The notes below the pieces were generated by a model. It was not told the origin of the DNA and made no database searches. It saw only the letters and a program-made list of their open reading frames with translations. The translations under genes and the position numbers were made by a program. DNA of 40,631 bases from Coriobacteriales bacterium (GTDB taxonomy: Bacteria > Actinomycetota > Coriobacteriia > Coriobacteriales > UBA8131): contig JAISGJ010000142.1 of the NCBI GenBank assembly GCA_031263105.1, forward strand, positions 1-40,631, given 5' to 3'. Shown here piece after piece: positions 7,661-14,900 of the stretch; the stretch's first letter is position 1; the number at the start of each line of letters is the position of its first letter.

Positions 7661-9349
7661 TCAGATCATGGCCTCGTAGCCGCCGGGGTCGTCGTGCAAA
7701 AGCACGTAGGCGTCGAGCAGCGCCGCGAACCCGTCGATCCTGTACTGCGCCCTATTGTCCTTCTTGCTTAACATGAGGTTCCCGTTCTCGTCGACCTTGA
7801 CCGCCGCGTTGCGCATGCACCACATGTCCACGGGGTTCTGGTTGTGGACGAGGAGGCCCGCCCGCATGTCGGCCTTGAGCGCCTTGAGCGGCACGGACTC
7901 GGTCTTGGCCCCCTGCCGCACCTCTATGGCGTTCCTCTTGCCGAGGAAGGCCTGCAGCTCCTCCAGCAGGTGCGACTCGAAGCCCCAGCGGTCGTAGCCC
8001 GCCCGGTAGACGTATGTCCCGGTCTCCTCCTGGAACTCGCGCAGGTAGGCGACGACGGCCCGCTTGTCGATCTTGTTGCCGGGGCACGTGCGTATGAGCC
8101 CGCGCTCGACCCACCGGTCGTAGGGGACGCGGTCGCGCCCCTCGACGGACCCCGCCCTCGCCTGCTCCTCCAGCACGGCCTCGGGCAGCCAGTACATGCT
8201 CGACACGTAGATGCGCGGGTCCACCGAGCCGTCGGGCAGCCGCCTCTTCATGAGCAGGGACACCGCCGTGAGGTCGGTCGTGCTCGACAGGTCTATGCCC
8301 GCTATCGCGTAGCGGAAGCCCATCTCGCGCATGTCGAAGGTCGCGGGGTTCTCGATGTCCTCCCAGGAAAGGAACGCCGTCGCGCTGTTGACGAACAGGT
8401 TGAAGTCCTTGCACAGCACCGTGCTCAGGAACGACGGGTCGGCCTTCGCCTTCCCGACGCATCCGCGCAGGAAGTCGGCCCTCTTTATCGTCCCGAGCCC
8501 GGGGTTCGCCTTCGCCCAGGCGCCCTCGTCCTCCCACTCGCCGCGCTCGTCGAGCTCGTAGACGACGGGCAGGAAGCGGTCGTCCCGTATCCTGCCGTCG
8601 AGCCACTCCGACGCGTAGCGGTACTGGTCGTCGAAGATGGACTCGCGCGTGAACCCGTTCGTGGTGACGGTGAGCAGCAGCGGCTGCCTGCGCGAGCCCA
8701 TGCCCTGCTTCACCAGGTCGTAGATGTCCCGGTTCGTCATGGCGGACAGCTCGTCGATGACGGCGCCGTGGACGTCGAGGCCGTCGAGCGACCTGGAGTT
8801 CGACGCGAGCGCCCTGATGGTCCCCATGTTGCGCTCGCAGTACAGGTCGAAGGCGCGCTTGCGCACGCGGGCCCTGAGCGCGGGCGACTGGAGCACCATC
8901 TTGTGCGCGGCGTCGAAGCCGAGGCGCGCCTGGTCGTACTTGGTGGCGACGTTGTAGACCTGCGGGGAGCCCTCGCCGTCCATGACGAGCAGGTACAGCT
9001 CGACGGCGGAGCAGAGCGTGGTCTTGCCGTTCTTGCGGGCGACGAGGACGAAGGCCTCCTGGAAGCGCCGCAGCCCCTCGTCGTCCACGAAGCCGAAGAG
9101 CGTCTGCACGATCGCGCGCTCGAACGGCTCGAGCACGAGCGGCGAGCCGAGGCGCCCCGAGGGCTGCCTGCAGAAACGCTCTATCCACGCCGACGCGCGC
9201 CGCGCCCTCGCCGCGTCGAAGTGCCACCTGCCGGGGCTGTCGTGGTCGTCGAGCAGGCGGCACGCCAGCCTCCTGAGCTTCCTGCATGCGACGACCTCGC
9301 CGGAGCGCACGCCGCCCCAGTACGTGAGGAACCAGTCGGGCTCACCCAT
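7661..9349 (-). CDS. Terminase large subunit (packaging ATPase/nuclease)
   Basis: 562 residues. The ATPase domain carries a Walker A-like VARKNGKT (about residues 103-110) and a Walker B-like HGAVIDELSAM. The nuclease domain carries GIDLSSTTDLTAVSLLM with metal-binding Asp residues and, further on, YRAGYDRWGFESHLLEEL. This is the common Terminase_1-type large subunit of HK97-like phages and powers DNA packaging into the prohead. Length is typical. ATG at 9349 overlaps the small-subunit stop by 8 bases. Confidence 0.93.
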   Translation of the reverse strand: MGEPDWFLTYWGGVRSGEVVACRKLRRLACRLLDDHDSPGRWHFDAARARRASAWIERFCRQPSGRLGSPLVLEPFERAIVQTLFGFVDDEGLRRFQEAFVLVARKNGKTTLCSAVELYLLVMDGEGSPQVYNVATKYDQARLGFDAAHKMVLQSPALRARVRKRAFDLYCERNMGTIRALASNSRSLDGLDVHGAVIDELSAMTNRDIYDLVKQGMGSRRQPLLLTVTTNGFTRESIFDDQYRYASEWLDGRIRDDRFLPVVYELDERGEWEDEGAWAKANPGLGTIKRADFLRGCVGKAKADPSFLSTVLCKDFNLFVNSATAFLSWEDIENPATFDMREMGFRYAIAGIDLSSTTDLTAVSLLMKRRLPDGSVDPRIYVSSMYWLPEAVLEEQARAGSVEGRDRVPYDRWVERGLIRTCPGNKIDKRAVVAYLREFQEETGTYVYRAGYDRWGFESHLLEELQAFLGKRNAIEVRQGAKTESVPLKALKADMRAGLLVHNQNPVDMWCMRNAAVKVDENGNLMLSKKDNRAQYRIDGFAALLDAYVLLHDDPGGYEAMI

Positions 9350-9782
9350 CCGGGTACTCTGCGTCGAACTCGGCGAGCTCGTCGGCCCCGTCCGTGCCGC
9401 CCGCGCTGCGCTGCACGGCGAGCAGGTGCCTCTGGATGTTCTGGTACACCCGCACGAGCTCGCCGTAGCGCCTCATGTCCGGCTCGGCGTCGGCGCGTAT
9501 CTCGTCGAGGCGCACGGCGACGAAGGCCGCGTTCTCCACGAGGTCGGCCACCCCCTCGCGCGTCTCCCTGTCGACGCGGGACAGCATCGCCTCCAGGGCT
9601 CTCCGCTTGGCCCCTACGCGCCTCGACTCCGCCGCCTTGGCGGCCCACGCCGCGCGCTCCCCGGCGCTTCGGTGCCCCTTCCCCCCGTCCTTGCCGCGTC
9701 CGCGCCCCCCGTTCCTCCCTGCCTCGACCGAAGGGCCGGGACGCCCCTCTTTCAGGTCTTTCGCCCCGTGCGCCCCGGTCAT
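9342..9782 (-). CDS. Terminase small subunit-like protein
   Basis: 146 residues from the ATG at 9782, which overlaps the HNH gene stop by ATGA and has an AAAGGGGG ribosome site. The N-terminal 40 residues are Gly/Arg/Lys-rich; the rest is helical (RRALEAMLSRVDRETREGV, NAAFVAVRLDEIRADAEPD, YGELVRVYQNIQRHLLAVQ) ending in an acidic tail ELAEFDAEYPDG. Its place between HNH endonuclease and large terminase marks it as the DNA-recognition subunit; the sequence does not show a classical HTH, so the call leans on context. Confidence 0.72.
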   Translation of the reverse strand: MTGAHGAKDLKEGRPGPSVEAGRNGGRGRGKDGGKGHRSAGERAAWAAKAAESRRVGAKRRALEAMLSRVDRETREGVADLVENAAFVAVRLDEIRADAEPDMRRYGELVRVYQNIQRHLLAVQRSAGGTDGADELAEFDAEYPDG

Positions 9783-10165
9783 CCCGGCCCCCTTTCCCGG
9801 ATTTTTTTCCGTCGCGCATAAAATTTGAGCTCCAGCGCCGGTGCCACGTGGGCAAACGTTCCCGCGCCGCAGGGGGGGCATACGCCCCCGTCCGCGCCGA
9901 AGGCGACGGGCGCGCGCGCGCAGGCGAGCGCGCCCCCGGGCGCGTGCTGCTCCGCATGGCAGCGGCGGCACAGGAGCTGGAGGTTGTCCCATGAGAGGGT
10001 GACGGACGCGTCGTGGATGTTGTTTGGCGTGAGGCGGCGGACGTGGTGGACGACGTCTGCGGGCGACAGGCACAGCTCGCAGAGGCGGTGCCTGCTTGCG
10101 GCATACGCCTCGCGCGTGCGCCGCCACGCGGCGGACGAGTAGAACTTCTCTGCGAACGGCCTCAT
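9779..10165 (-). CDS. HNH endonuclease adjacent to terminase
   Basis: 128 residues: RPFAEKFYSSAAWRRTREAY, CELC, DVVHHVRRLT with the HH of the HNH motif, NNIHDASVTLSWDNLQLLCR with the Asn, and CRRCH. Two CxxC pairs should bind structural zinc. HNH proteins next to terminase and portal genes are conserved in HK97-like phages, where they assist cohesive-end cutting and DNA packaging. It is the first gene of the tightly coupled head module. ATG at 10165. Confidence 0.88.
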   Translation of the reverse strand: MRPFAEKFYSSAAWRRTREAYAASRHRLCELCLSPADVVHHVRRLTPNNIHDASVTLSWDNLQLLCRRCHAEQHAPGGALACARAPVAFGADGGVCPPCGAGTFAHVAPALELKFYARRKKIRERGPG

Positions 10166-10187
10166 GCCCGGGATTGTACCGGGGACG

Positions 10188-10592
10188 TTAACGCAGGTCA
10201 GGCCCCCTTCGCGCCGCCGACGCCTGCGCGGAGAGCGAGCGTTCCCTGCGGCGCAGCCCCGCCACCAGCAGCGCCTCCTCGGCCTGCGCTATGCGGCGCC
10301 TGAGATGGCACGCCTCGCACAGCTCCCGGGCCGCCGCCTCCCTGGACGCAGTGTGGACAGGAGCGTTCCCGCACTCGACGCACAGGCCGGGCGCTGCGGG
10401 CGGGCGCGTCGACAGCGATATTGCGCGGCGGGAGGCGAAGGCCTTGACGGCGCCCACGGAGACCCCGAGGCGTGCCGCCAGCGCCCTCGCCCCGTCCCGC
10501 GCGTGCTTCCTGACGTAGGTCTCCTCCGCCTCGCTCCACCTGTGTTTTTTAACGGTTCGGTTACAAATAGGGCGTTTGTAACTTAGTTGCAT
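10188..10592 (-). CDS. SANT/Myb-like HTH and zinc-ribbon phage protein
   Basis: 134 residues from the ATG at 10592 behind AAGGGGCGCGGCC. Residues about 14-60 (KKHRWSEAEETYVRKHARDG, then RALAARLGVSVGAVKAFASR) look like a tri-helical SANT/Myb-type DNA-binding domain. Further on two CxxC pairs (CVECGNAPVH and CEACHLRRR) suggest a zinc ribbon. The domain resembles the N-terminus of the HNH gene at 13125-13727. It lies immediately upstream of the HNH/terminase block, so a role in late control or packaging is possible but not shown. Confidence 0.6.
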   Translation of the reverse strand: MQLSYKRPICNRTVKKHRWSEAEETYVRKHARDGARALAARLGVSVGAVKAFASRRAISLSTRPPAAPGLCVECGNAPVHTASREAAARELCEACHLRRRIAQAEEALLVAGLRRRERSLSAQASAARRGPDLR

Positions 10593-10603
10593 GGCCGCGC
10601 CCC

Positions 10604-10834
10604 TTAGAGGACGAGGAGGAGGAGGAGGAGCGGCACCAGGAGGAACGGGAGCAGGACGACGCCGACGGCGATCAGCACGCCCGCGACGATCGCCGCCCAC
10701 AGGGACACGTTCACGAGCGACAGGGCCACCACCTTCGCCCACGCCCACGACGCCTCAAGGAGCACGCGCAGCCGCCCCTTGGCCTTGGCCGCGCCTCCGT
10801 CCGGCCTCGCACCGTCGCCCTCAGCCGCATCCAT
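10604..10834 (-). CDS. Small membrane protein, two hydrophobic segments
   Basis: 76 residues from the ATG at 10834 behind GGTGAGAGGG. A charged N-terminus (about 25 residues) is followed by an amphipathic stretch and then two strong hydrophobic segments, SLVNVSLWAAIVAGVLIAVG and LLPFLLVPLLLLLLVL, the latter at the very C-terminus. Not recognised as a known family. A holin-like role would be a guess: holins usually lie with the lysis cassette, which is not visible here. It stops 11 bases before the next gene's start. Confidence 0.5.
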   Translation of the reverse strand: MDAAEGDGARPDGGAAKAKGRLRVLLEASWAWAKVVALSLVNVSLWAAIVAGVLIAVGVVLLPFLLVPLLLLLLVL

Positions 10835-10913
10835 CCCTCTCACCGCCTTTCCTCGATGCCTCGGATGATAGCGTATCCCCGCCCTTGGGTAAACCCCTCC
10901 GCCCGTCGCACCG

Positions 10914-11468
10914 TCACCGCCCGTCCCGCCCCTCGCCCCGCAGCGCGTCAAGGTCGCCCGAGTGCATATCCGCCACCCTGATTGGTTCCCAGTCCTCGCA
11001 TCCGCTGTACGCCAACTGCGTGGGAGCCCTCCGCTTCAGGCAGCGCGGCTCCCAGTTGTCGTGGCCCAAATGCCAGTGCTCGCAGAACCAGCCGCAGTCG
11101 CCGCACACTCTGTCCTCGTCCTCGCTCATGCCCGAGTGGTCGCCCTCCGTCCCCGGCCCGTACACGACCGGCACCCCGTACAGCAGCGCCGCCATGTGCT
11201 CGACGCGGCAGCCGTCGGCGGACTCCCACCCGCCGAGGAACACGGCCACGTCGGCCCTGCTCATCACCTGGATCGAGTGGCCGAGGTAGTACAGCGCCCT
11301 CCCGTCGCCGTTGTCGGCGAACTCCGTGCAGATGCTGTCGACGGCCTCGTAGCCCCATGTCTCCCTGACGTGCTCGGCGTGCGCCGCCCACTGCGCCCGC
11401 ACCTCGTCATAGCTCGCCCCCCGCATCGGGAACGACAGGAACGCCCGCTTGCCGGTCCTCTCTGTCAT
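10914..11468 (-). CDS. DUF4406-like nucleoside 2-deoxyribosyltransferase-fold protein
   Basis: 184 residues from the ATG at 11468, preceded by AGAGGAGACAGCG; an upstream in-frame ATG has a near-identical AGAGGAGACGGGC site, so the start is ambiguous by about 11 codons. The N-terminal 110 residues (KRAFLSFPMRGASYDEV, then SIQVMSRADVAVFLGGWE and RVEHMAALLYGVPVVYG) follow the F-L-S-x-P-M-x-G plus A-D-x-x-x-F-x-G-W pattern of DUF4406/nucleoside deoxyribosyltransferase-like proteins common in phages. The C-terminal part adds CGDCGWFCEHWHLGH and a later Cys, a probable zinc site. Function in phage nucleotide or base handling is an inference. Confidence 0.7.
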   Translation of the reverse strand: MTERTGKRAFLSFPMRGASYDEVRAQWAAHAEHVRETWGYEAVDSICTEFADNGDGRALYYLGHSIQVMSRADVAVFLGGWESADGCRVEHMAALLYGVPVVYGPGTEGDHSGMSEDEDRVCGDCGWFCEHWHLGHDNWEPRCLKRRAPTQLAYSGCEDWEPIRVADMHSGDLDALRGEGRDGR

Positions 11469-11518
11469 CGCTGTCTCCTCTCTCGTCGTCTCCCCGGTCA
11501 TGCCCGTCTCCTCTCGCC

Positions 11519-12034
11519 TCACAGCGCCATCGCCTCCTGCACGTGCTCACGTCGCCTCGACACCCCGGCCATGAGGCACAGCCAGTGCGTCGTGCCCTTG
11601 CGCCCGGAGCGCGTCCCGAACAGCGGCTCCCACTCGATGGCGGCGAGCAGCTGCGGGAGCGTCACGTGGCACTCCGACCACTTGACGACGAGCACGCCCT
11701 CGTGCCTGAGCACCCTCATGCACTCCCTCACGCCCCGCCTCACCTCGTCCTCCCACCTCTCGGGCAGCACCCCGTACTTGGCCCGGAGGTACCCCGAGCC
11801 CGCCCGCAGCAGGTGCGGCGGGTCGAACACCGCGAGCGCGAACGCGCCGTCCTCGAAGGGCAACGTCTTGAAGTCGCACACCACGTCCGGGGCGACGGAG
11901 ACCTCGCGCTCGACGCCCCTGTCCATGACGCGCCACGTGCCCTCCCGCGCGTCGCAGTAGACGGCGTGGGGGTTGCGCTTGTCGAACCACATCATGCGCG
12001 ACCCGCAGCAGGCGTCCAGCACCGGCGCGGTCAC
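11519..12034 (-). CDS. Phage DNA methyltransferase-like protein
   Basis: 171 residues from a GTG at 12034 that overlaps the previous stop (GTGA). Motif I is VLDACCGSRMMWFDK. Motif IV is VFDPPHL, an N/D-P-P-x type catalytic loop, with PDVVCDFKTLPFEDGAFAL before it. The C-terminal part (CMRVLRHEGVLVVKWSECH and SGRKGTTHWLCLMAG) completes the Rossmann fold. Short Asp-Pro-Pro-His methyltransferases of this form are frequent in phages of Gram-positive bacteria, probably protecting phage DNA from restriction. The DPPH variant leaves base specificity uncertain. Confidence 0.72.
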   Translation of the reverse strand: MTAPVLDACCGSRMMWFDKRNPHAVYCDAREGTWRVMDRGVEREVSVAPDVVCDFKTLPFEDGAFALAVFDPPHLLRAGSGYLRAKYGVLPERWEDEVRRGVRECMRVLRHEGVLVVKWSECHVTLPQLLAAIEWEPLFGTRSGRKGTTHWLCLMAGVSRRREHVQEAMAL

Positions 12035-12486
12035 GACGGCACCCCCGCCAGCGCCCGGGCCCGCCTGAAGACCTCGCGGACGGTCTCGGACGCGTGCGAC
12101 GGCGACCTTGGCTCCCACTCGCCGAGGCCAGCGACGAACCCCTCCAGGGCCTCCCAGGAGTCGGGCGCGGACGGGGTGCGCAGGACGCAGGCGCGGACGG
12201 TCGCGGGGAACCCCCCGAAGGAGACCCAGCACCAGTTCCCGCACACCGCAAGCAGGGTGCCGCGCCCGCCCTCGCCCCCGTCGCCGTGCTCCACCGCGTC
12301 GCCCGGCCTCGCCCCGCTGCCGTCCCCGAGGGCGACGGGGCCGGGGTCGAAGGCGCCCTCCAGCTCGCACTCCCGGGAATCTTCGGCGCACATGTCATAG
12401 CCTCTGCCGACGTCGTTGTGCACCTCTGCGGCCGTCTTCCTGTCGATCCATTCGTCGACCCTGTCCCTGTCCAGATAGCCCGCCAT
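12031..12486 (-). CDS. Hypothetical phage protein, DUF551-like
   Basis: 151 residues starting MAGYLDRDRVDEWIDRKTAA. The N-terminal 25 residues form a short helix; the middle is low complexity (Gly/Asp-rich); a beta region with LLAVCGNWCWVSFGGFPAT follows; the C-terminus is helical (ETVREVFRRARALAG). No family is recognised with certainty. It is coupled to the methyltransferase by a GTGA overlap and starts 2 bases after the pentapeptide gene ends, so it belongs to the same mRNA. Confidence 0.6.
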   Translation of the reverse strand: MAGYLDRDRVDEWIDRKTAAEVHNDVGRGYDMCAEDSRECELEGAFDPGPVALGDGSGARPGDAVEHGDGGEGGRGTLLAVCGNWCWVSFGGFPATVRACVLRTPSAPDSWEALEGFVAGLGEWEPRSPSHASETVREVFRRARALAGVPS

Positions 12487-12487
12487 G

Positions 12488-12994
12488 TCACTCTCCCGTC
12501 TCGTCGTCGGTCGCGTCGTCCGGAAGCCCCAGGTCGCCCGCCCTGTGCGACTGGCGCGCGTAGGGCAGCAGCGCCCCGCGCAGCCCGTCGAAGCGCGGGT
12601 CGTCGCACTCGAGCGCCCAGACGTGCGCCGAGAGCTGCGCCGCGAACCCGAACGACACCTTGGCGCCCCTGGAGCCGCACCACAGCGGCCAGGACGAGTA
12701 GTCGAGGTCGGCCCGGCTCAGGTCGGCTTCGCTCAGGTCGGCTTCGCGCAGGTCGGCCCCGCTCAGGTCGGCTTCGCGCAGGACGGCGCGGCTCAGGTCG
12801 GCTTCGCGCAGGTCGGCCCCGCTCAGGTCGGCCCGGCGCAGGACGGCCCGGCGCAGGTCGGCCCGGCGCAGGTCGGCTTCGCGCAGGTCGGCGCGGCTCA
12901 GGTCGGCGCGCTCGCCCTCCTCGCCGCCGGTCCCGAGCCACAGCGCGTGGGCGGCGAGCGCGCCGCGCAGGGCGCCGGGGGTGTGCCCGGTCAT
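12488..12994 (-). CDS. Pentapeptide-repeat protein
   Basis: 168 residues from the ATG at 12994. Residues about 30-100 are 14-15 consecutive A-(D/V)-L-x-x pentapeptides (ADLSRADLREADLRRADLRR), a right-handed beta-helix of roughly three to four coils; the C-terminal 65 residues are not repetitive (WPLWCGSRGAKVSFGFAAQ). The DNA carries matching 15-base units. In other phages and plasmids such proteins mimic DNA and bind gyrase, or are small structural modules; neither is established here. The start is chosen for the stop-start overlap (ATGA) with a short upstream peptide. Confidence 0.85.
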   Translation of the reverse strand: MTGHTPGALRGALAAHALWLGTGGEEGERADLSRADLREADLRRADLRRAVLRRADLSGADLREADLSRAVLREADLSGADLREADLSEADLSRADLDYSSWPLWCGSRGAKVSFGFAAQLSAHVWALECDDPRFDGLRGALLPYARQSHRAGDLGLPDDATDDETGE

Positions 12995-13026
12995 GTCGTC
13001 AACCTCGTTTCCTGCCGCGCCCTCAT
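12991..13026 (-). CDS. 11-codon leader peptide coupled to pentapeptide gene
   Basis: A strong ribosome site (AGGAGAGGAGACGGCG) precedes an ATG at 13026 that opens the peptide MRARQETRLTT. Its TGA overlaps the ATG of the pentapeptide gene (ATGA at 12994-12991), while the pentapeptide ATG itself has only a weak site. This suggests the peptide delivers ribosomes to the gene by coupling. Seen in sequence; translation is inferred. Confidence 0.45.
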   Translation of the reverse strand: MRARQETRLTT

Positions 13027-13124
13027 CGCCGTCTCCTCTCCTGATGGGCAAAAACCCGTAATTACACCTTTAAGGAACGCGACGCCGCCTGCCTGCGGGA
13101 ACGCGCCGGGCGTTTCCGCGCCCC

Positions 13125-13727
13125 TCATGGCCCCTCCCCGCCCCTCGCGCCGCCCTTCCGCGCCGCATCGGCCCGCCGCCCGGCCGCCGCCGCCGCGACC
13201 GCCAGGGCCGCGCACGCCCTGCCCGCCTCGCCCGCCCCGTGCAGGCCGAGCTTGGCCATGGCCGCGTGCTCGGCCCCGGTCGTCAGCATGAGGTTGCCCA
13301 GCGCGACGTTGGACCTGTCGCCGTCCTTGAACACGACGTTGCAGCCCTCCGGGACGGGGCCGTTGGCCTCCTCCCACACGAGGCGGTGCGCCTGGCGCCA
13401 GCCGAGGCGCGACAGCCCCGGCCCCTCGGAGGCCGCGACCTTGCGCCACAGGTAGCCGTCCCGCCGCGCCTCGGAGCCGAGCGGGAGGCTGTTGTGCGGG
13501 ACGTTCCCGGCCCTGAAGCGCCCCCGGTTCGCCGGGCTCCCCGGTGGCGCGCCCCTGACGCCGGACAGGACGCGCCAGCGGGCGGCGAAGTCCTTGACCT
13601 GCGCCGGCGTGATCGGCCTCCCGAACCTCTCCTCGAAGGCGGCGCAGACCTCGGCCCTCCAGCGCCCGGGGATCGCCCCGCGCAGGAAGGCGCGCTCCTC
13701 CTCCGTCCACCTGCGGGCGCGGCTCAC
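13125..13727 (-). CDS. HNH homing-type endonuclease with SANT-like N-terminus
   Basis: 200 residues from a GTG at 13727 overlapping the previous stop (GTGA). Residues 1-55 (RRWTEEERAFLRGAIPGRWR, then RPITPAQVKDFAARW) resemble a Myb/SANT DNA-binding domain. The central part holds HRLVWEEANGPVPEGCNVVF, KDGDRSNVALGNLMLTT, the HNH_3-type pattern (H-x-V/L-W, then D-G-D-x-x-N-x-x-x-x-N-L). The C-terminus is Ala/Arg/Gly-rich and probably disordered. Such genes are often mobile introns' or free-standing homing endonucleases; in this position it may also act in replication. Confidence 0.85.
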   Translation of the reverse strand: MSRARRWTEEERAFLRGAIPGRWRAEVCAAFEERFGRPITPAQVKDFAARWRVLSGVRGAPPGSPANRGRFRAGNVPHNSLPLGSEARRDGYLWRKVAASEGPGLSRLGWRQAHRLVWEEANGPVPEGCNVVFKDGDRSNVALGNLMLTTGAEHAAMAKLGLHGAGEAGRACAALAVAAAAAGRRADAARKGGARGGEGP

Positions 13728-13966
13728 CTGCCGCCCCCGTCCAGCATCGGCGGCAGGGCGAGGTCGGCCCCCAGCGCCTCGTCCTTGAGCCTCGTCGCCG
13801 CAAGGGCGAGGTTGCCGTTGGCGATCACCTGCGACGCGACCCCCGTCACCGCCCTGGCGCGGCGTATCTCGGCGTCGAGCTCCTCGCCCTCCAGCGACTC
13901 GTCGTTGATCCTCTCCAGCGCCTCGAACAGGTGGTTGTTGAGGTCGCCCAGCGTGTTCCTCGTCAT
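13724..13966 (-). CDS. Small helical phage protein
   Basis: 80 residues from the ATG at 13966, with a good AAAGGAAGGACGGGAG site and an ATGA overlap with the gene before. The sequence MTRNTLGDLNNHLFEALER, then ARAVTGVASQVIANGNLAL, is a widespread small phage protein near replication genes, predicted all-helical. No biochemical role is known to me. It overlaps the HNH start by GTGA. Confidence 0.75.
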   Translation of the reverse strand: MTRNTLGDLNNHLFEALERINDESLEGEELDAEIRRARAVTGVASQVIANGNLALAATRLKDEALGADLALPPMLDGGGR

Positions 13967-14178
13967 CTCCCGTCCTTCCTTTCGCACGTTCCCCGCCCTC
14001 GCCCCGCGAGGGGCCTCATCATATCGGCGGTCGTGTTGCGAAACACAGAGCCGCACAGGAGCGTCCAGCCGCCCGGCACGGCCCTCGTCACCACGCCCGC
14101 CTCCCAGCGCCCCCGAGGGCGGCGCTGCACCTCCACGGCGTCGCCCGGCGCGTAGGCCGGCGCACGTCCCATGCCCAT
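13963..14178 (-). CDS. Small SH3-like beta protein
   Basis: 71 residues from ATG 14178 (TGATG overlap with the replisome-organizer stop). The core APAYAPGDAVEVQRRPRGRW, then AGVVTRAVPGGWTLLCG, reads as a small five-strand barrel of KOW/SH3 type. It ends in a basic tail. ATGA overlap at the far end with the next gene. Stop-start overlaps on both sides and high-GC third positions support coding, but the function is unknown. Confidence 0.6.
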   Translation of the reverse strand: MGMGRAPAYAPGDAVEVQRRPRGRWEAGVVTRAVPGGWTLLCGSVFRNTTADMMRPLAGRGRGTCERKDGR

Positions 14179-14900
14179 CACCCGGCCTTGCCGCGCAGGC
14201 GGGCGATGAGCGTGCCGAGGCCCTGCGGGGCGCCCGCGCGCGCGCCGTCGTCCGGTGCGCCGTCGCAGAGGACGGCGCTGTCCTGTGCTGTGCCGGGCGC
14301 GGCCCGTGGAGAACCCGCCCCGCACTGTCCCGAGAAAGAAAGACTCATAGGTGAGTCTTTCTCTTCCTTCTTTCCTTCTTTGGCATGAGCACTCACTGAG
14401 GACTCACTGAGCGCCCCCCGGGCGCCGGGGTTTTCCACAGGCGGCGGGGACGCCTTCCCGCCGTCGGCCATTATGCCGTCCGAAGGATGCTCACTGAGTG
14501 CTCCGTGAGTGCCCGGTGAGTCCTCACGGAGCCTGTCCGCGAGCCTCCTGAACCCGCCGGGCAGCCTCTTCCCCGGCGTGCCGCTCCTCTTGCCCGAGGG
14601 GCGGTTGACCTTCTGGTAGTTCAGGAACTTCGGGATGACCCCGAGGACGCCGTCCGGGGAGTCGTGCGCGACGATGCAGCCGACGGCCTCCAGCTCGGCG
14701 AGGTGCGCGGCGACGTCGGCGGCCGTCACGTCGTCGCCGTCGAAGTACAGCGCGCGGCGCATCCTCCCCGGCTGCGCCTTGAACACGCCCACGTCGTCGG
14801 ACATCTGCCACAGCCCGACGAACGTCAGCCTTGCGGCGACCGAGACGCGCCCCAGGCTCTCGGACTCCCAGAACTCCTCGCTGACCACCCGCTTCCTCAC
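14178..14900 (-). CDS. Replisome organizer / replication-initiation N-domain protein
   Basis: 240 residues from a GTG at 14900 (GTGA overlap with the tyrosine recombinase stop). The N-terminal winged helix contains EEFWESESLGRVSVAARLTF, GLWQMSDDVGVFKAQPGRMR, a Leu/Ala-rich helix LAELEAVGCIVAH, and GVIPKFLNYQKVNRPSGK. This is the standard N-terminal domain of actinobacterial and Gram-positive phage replisome organizers, which bind the origin and load the helicase. The C-terminal 120 residues are Ser/Gly/Pro-rich and look disordered. No phage helicase gene is seen in the window, so the host helicase is presumably used. Confidence 0.8.
   Translation of the reverse strand: MRKRVVSEEFWESESLGRVSVAARLTFVGLWQMSDDVGVFKAQPGRMRRALYFDGDDVTAADVAAHLAELEAVGCIVAHDSPDGVLGVIPKFLNYQKVNRPSGKRSGTPGKRLPGGFRRLADRLREDSPGTHGALSEHPSDGIMADGGKASPPPVENPGARGALSESSVSAHAKEGKKEEKDSPMSLSFSGQCGAGSPRAAPGTAQDSAVLCDGAPDDGARAGAPQGLGTLIARLRGKAG

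Noticed and set aside
10604-10834. Calling the small two-helix protein a holin
   Set aside because: No endolysin or lysis neighbours are visible, and its position before the terminase is not a usual lysis site.
12718-12910. Regular 15-base repeats looking like a CRISPR array
   Set aside because: Repeats are contiguous, without spacers, and encode pentapeptide units in frame.
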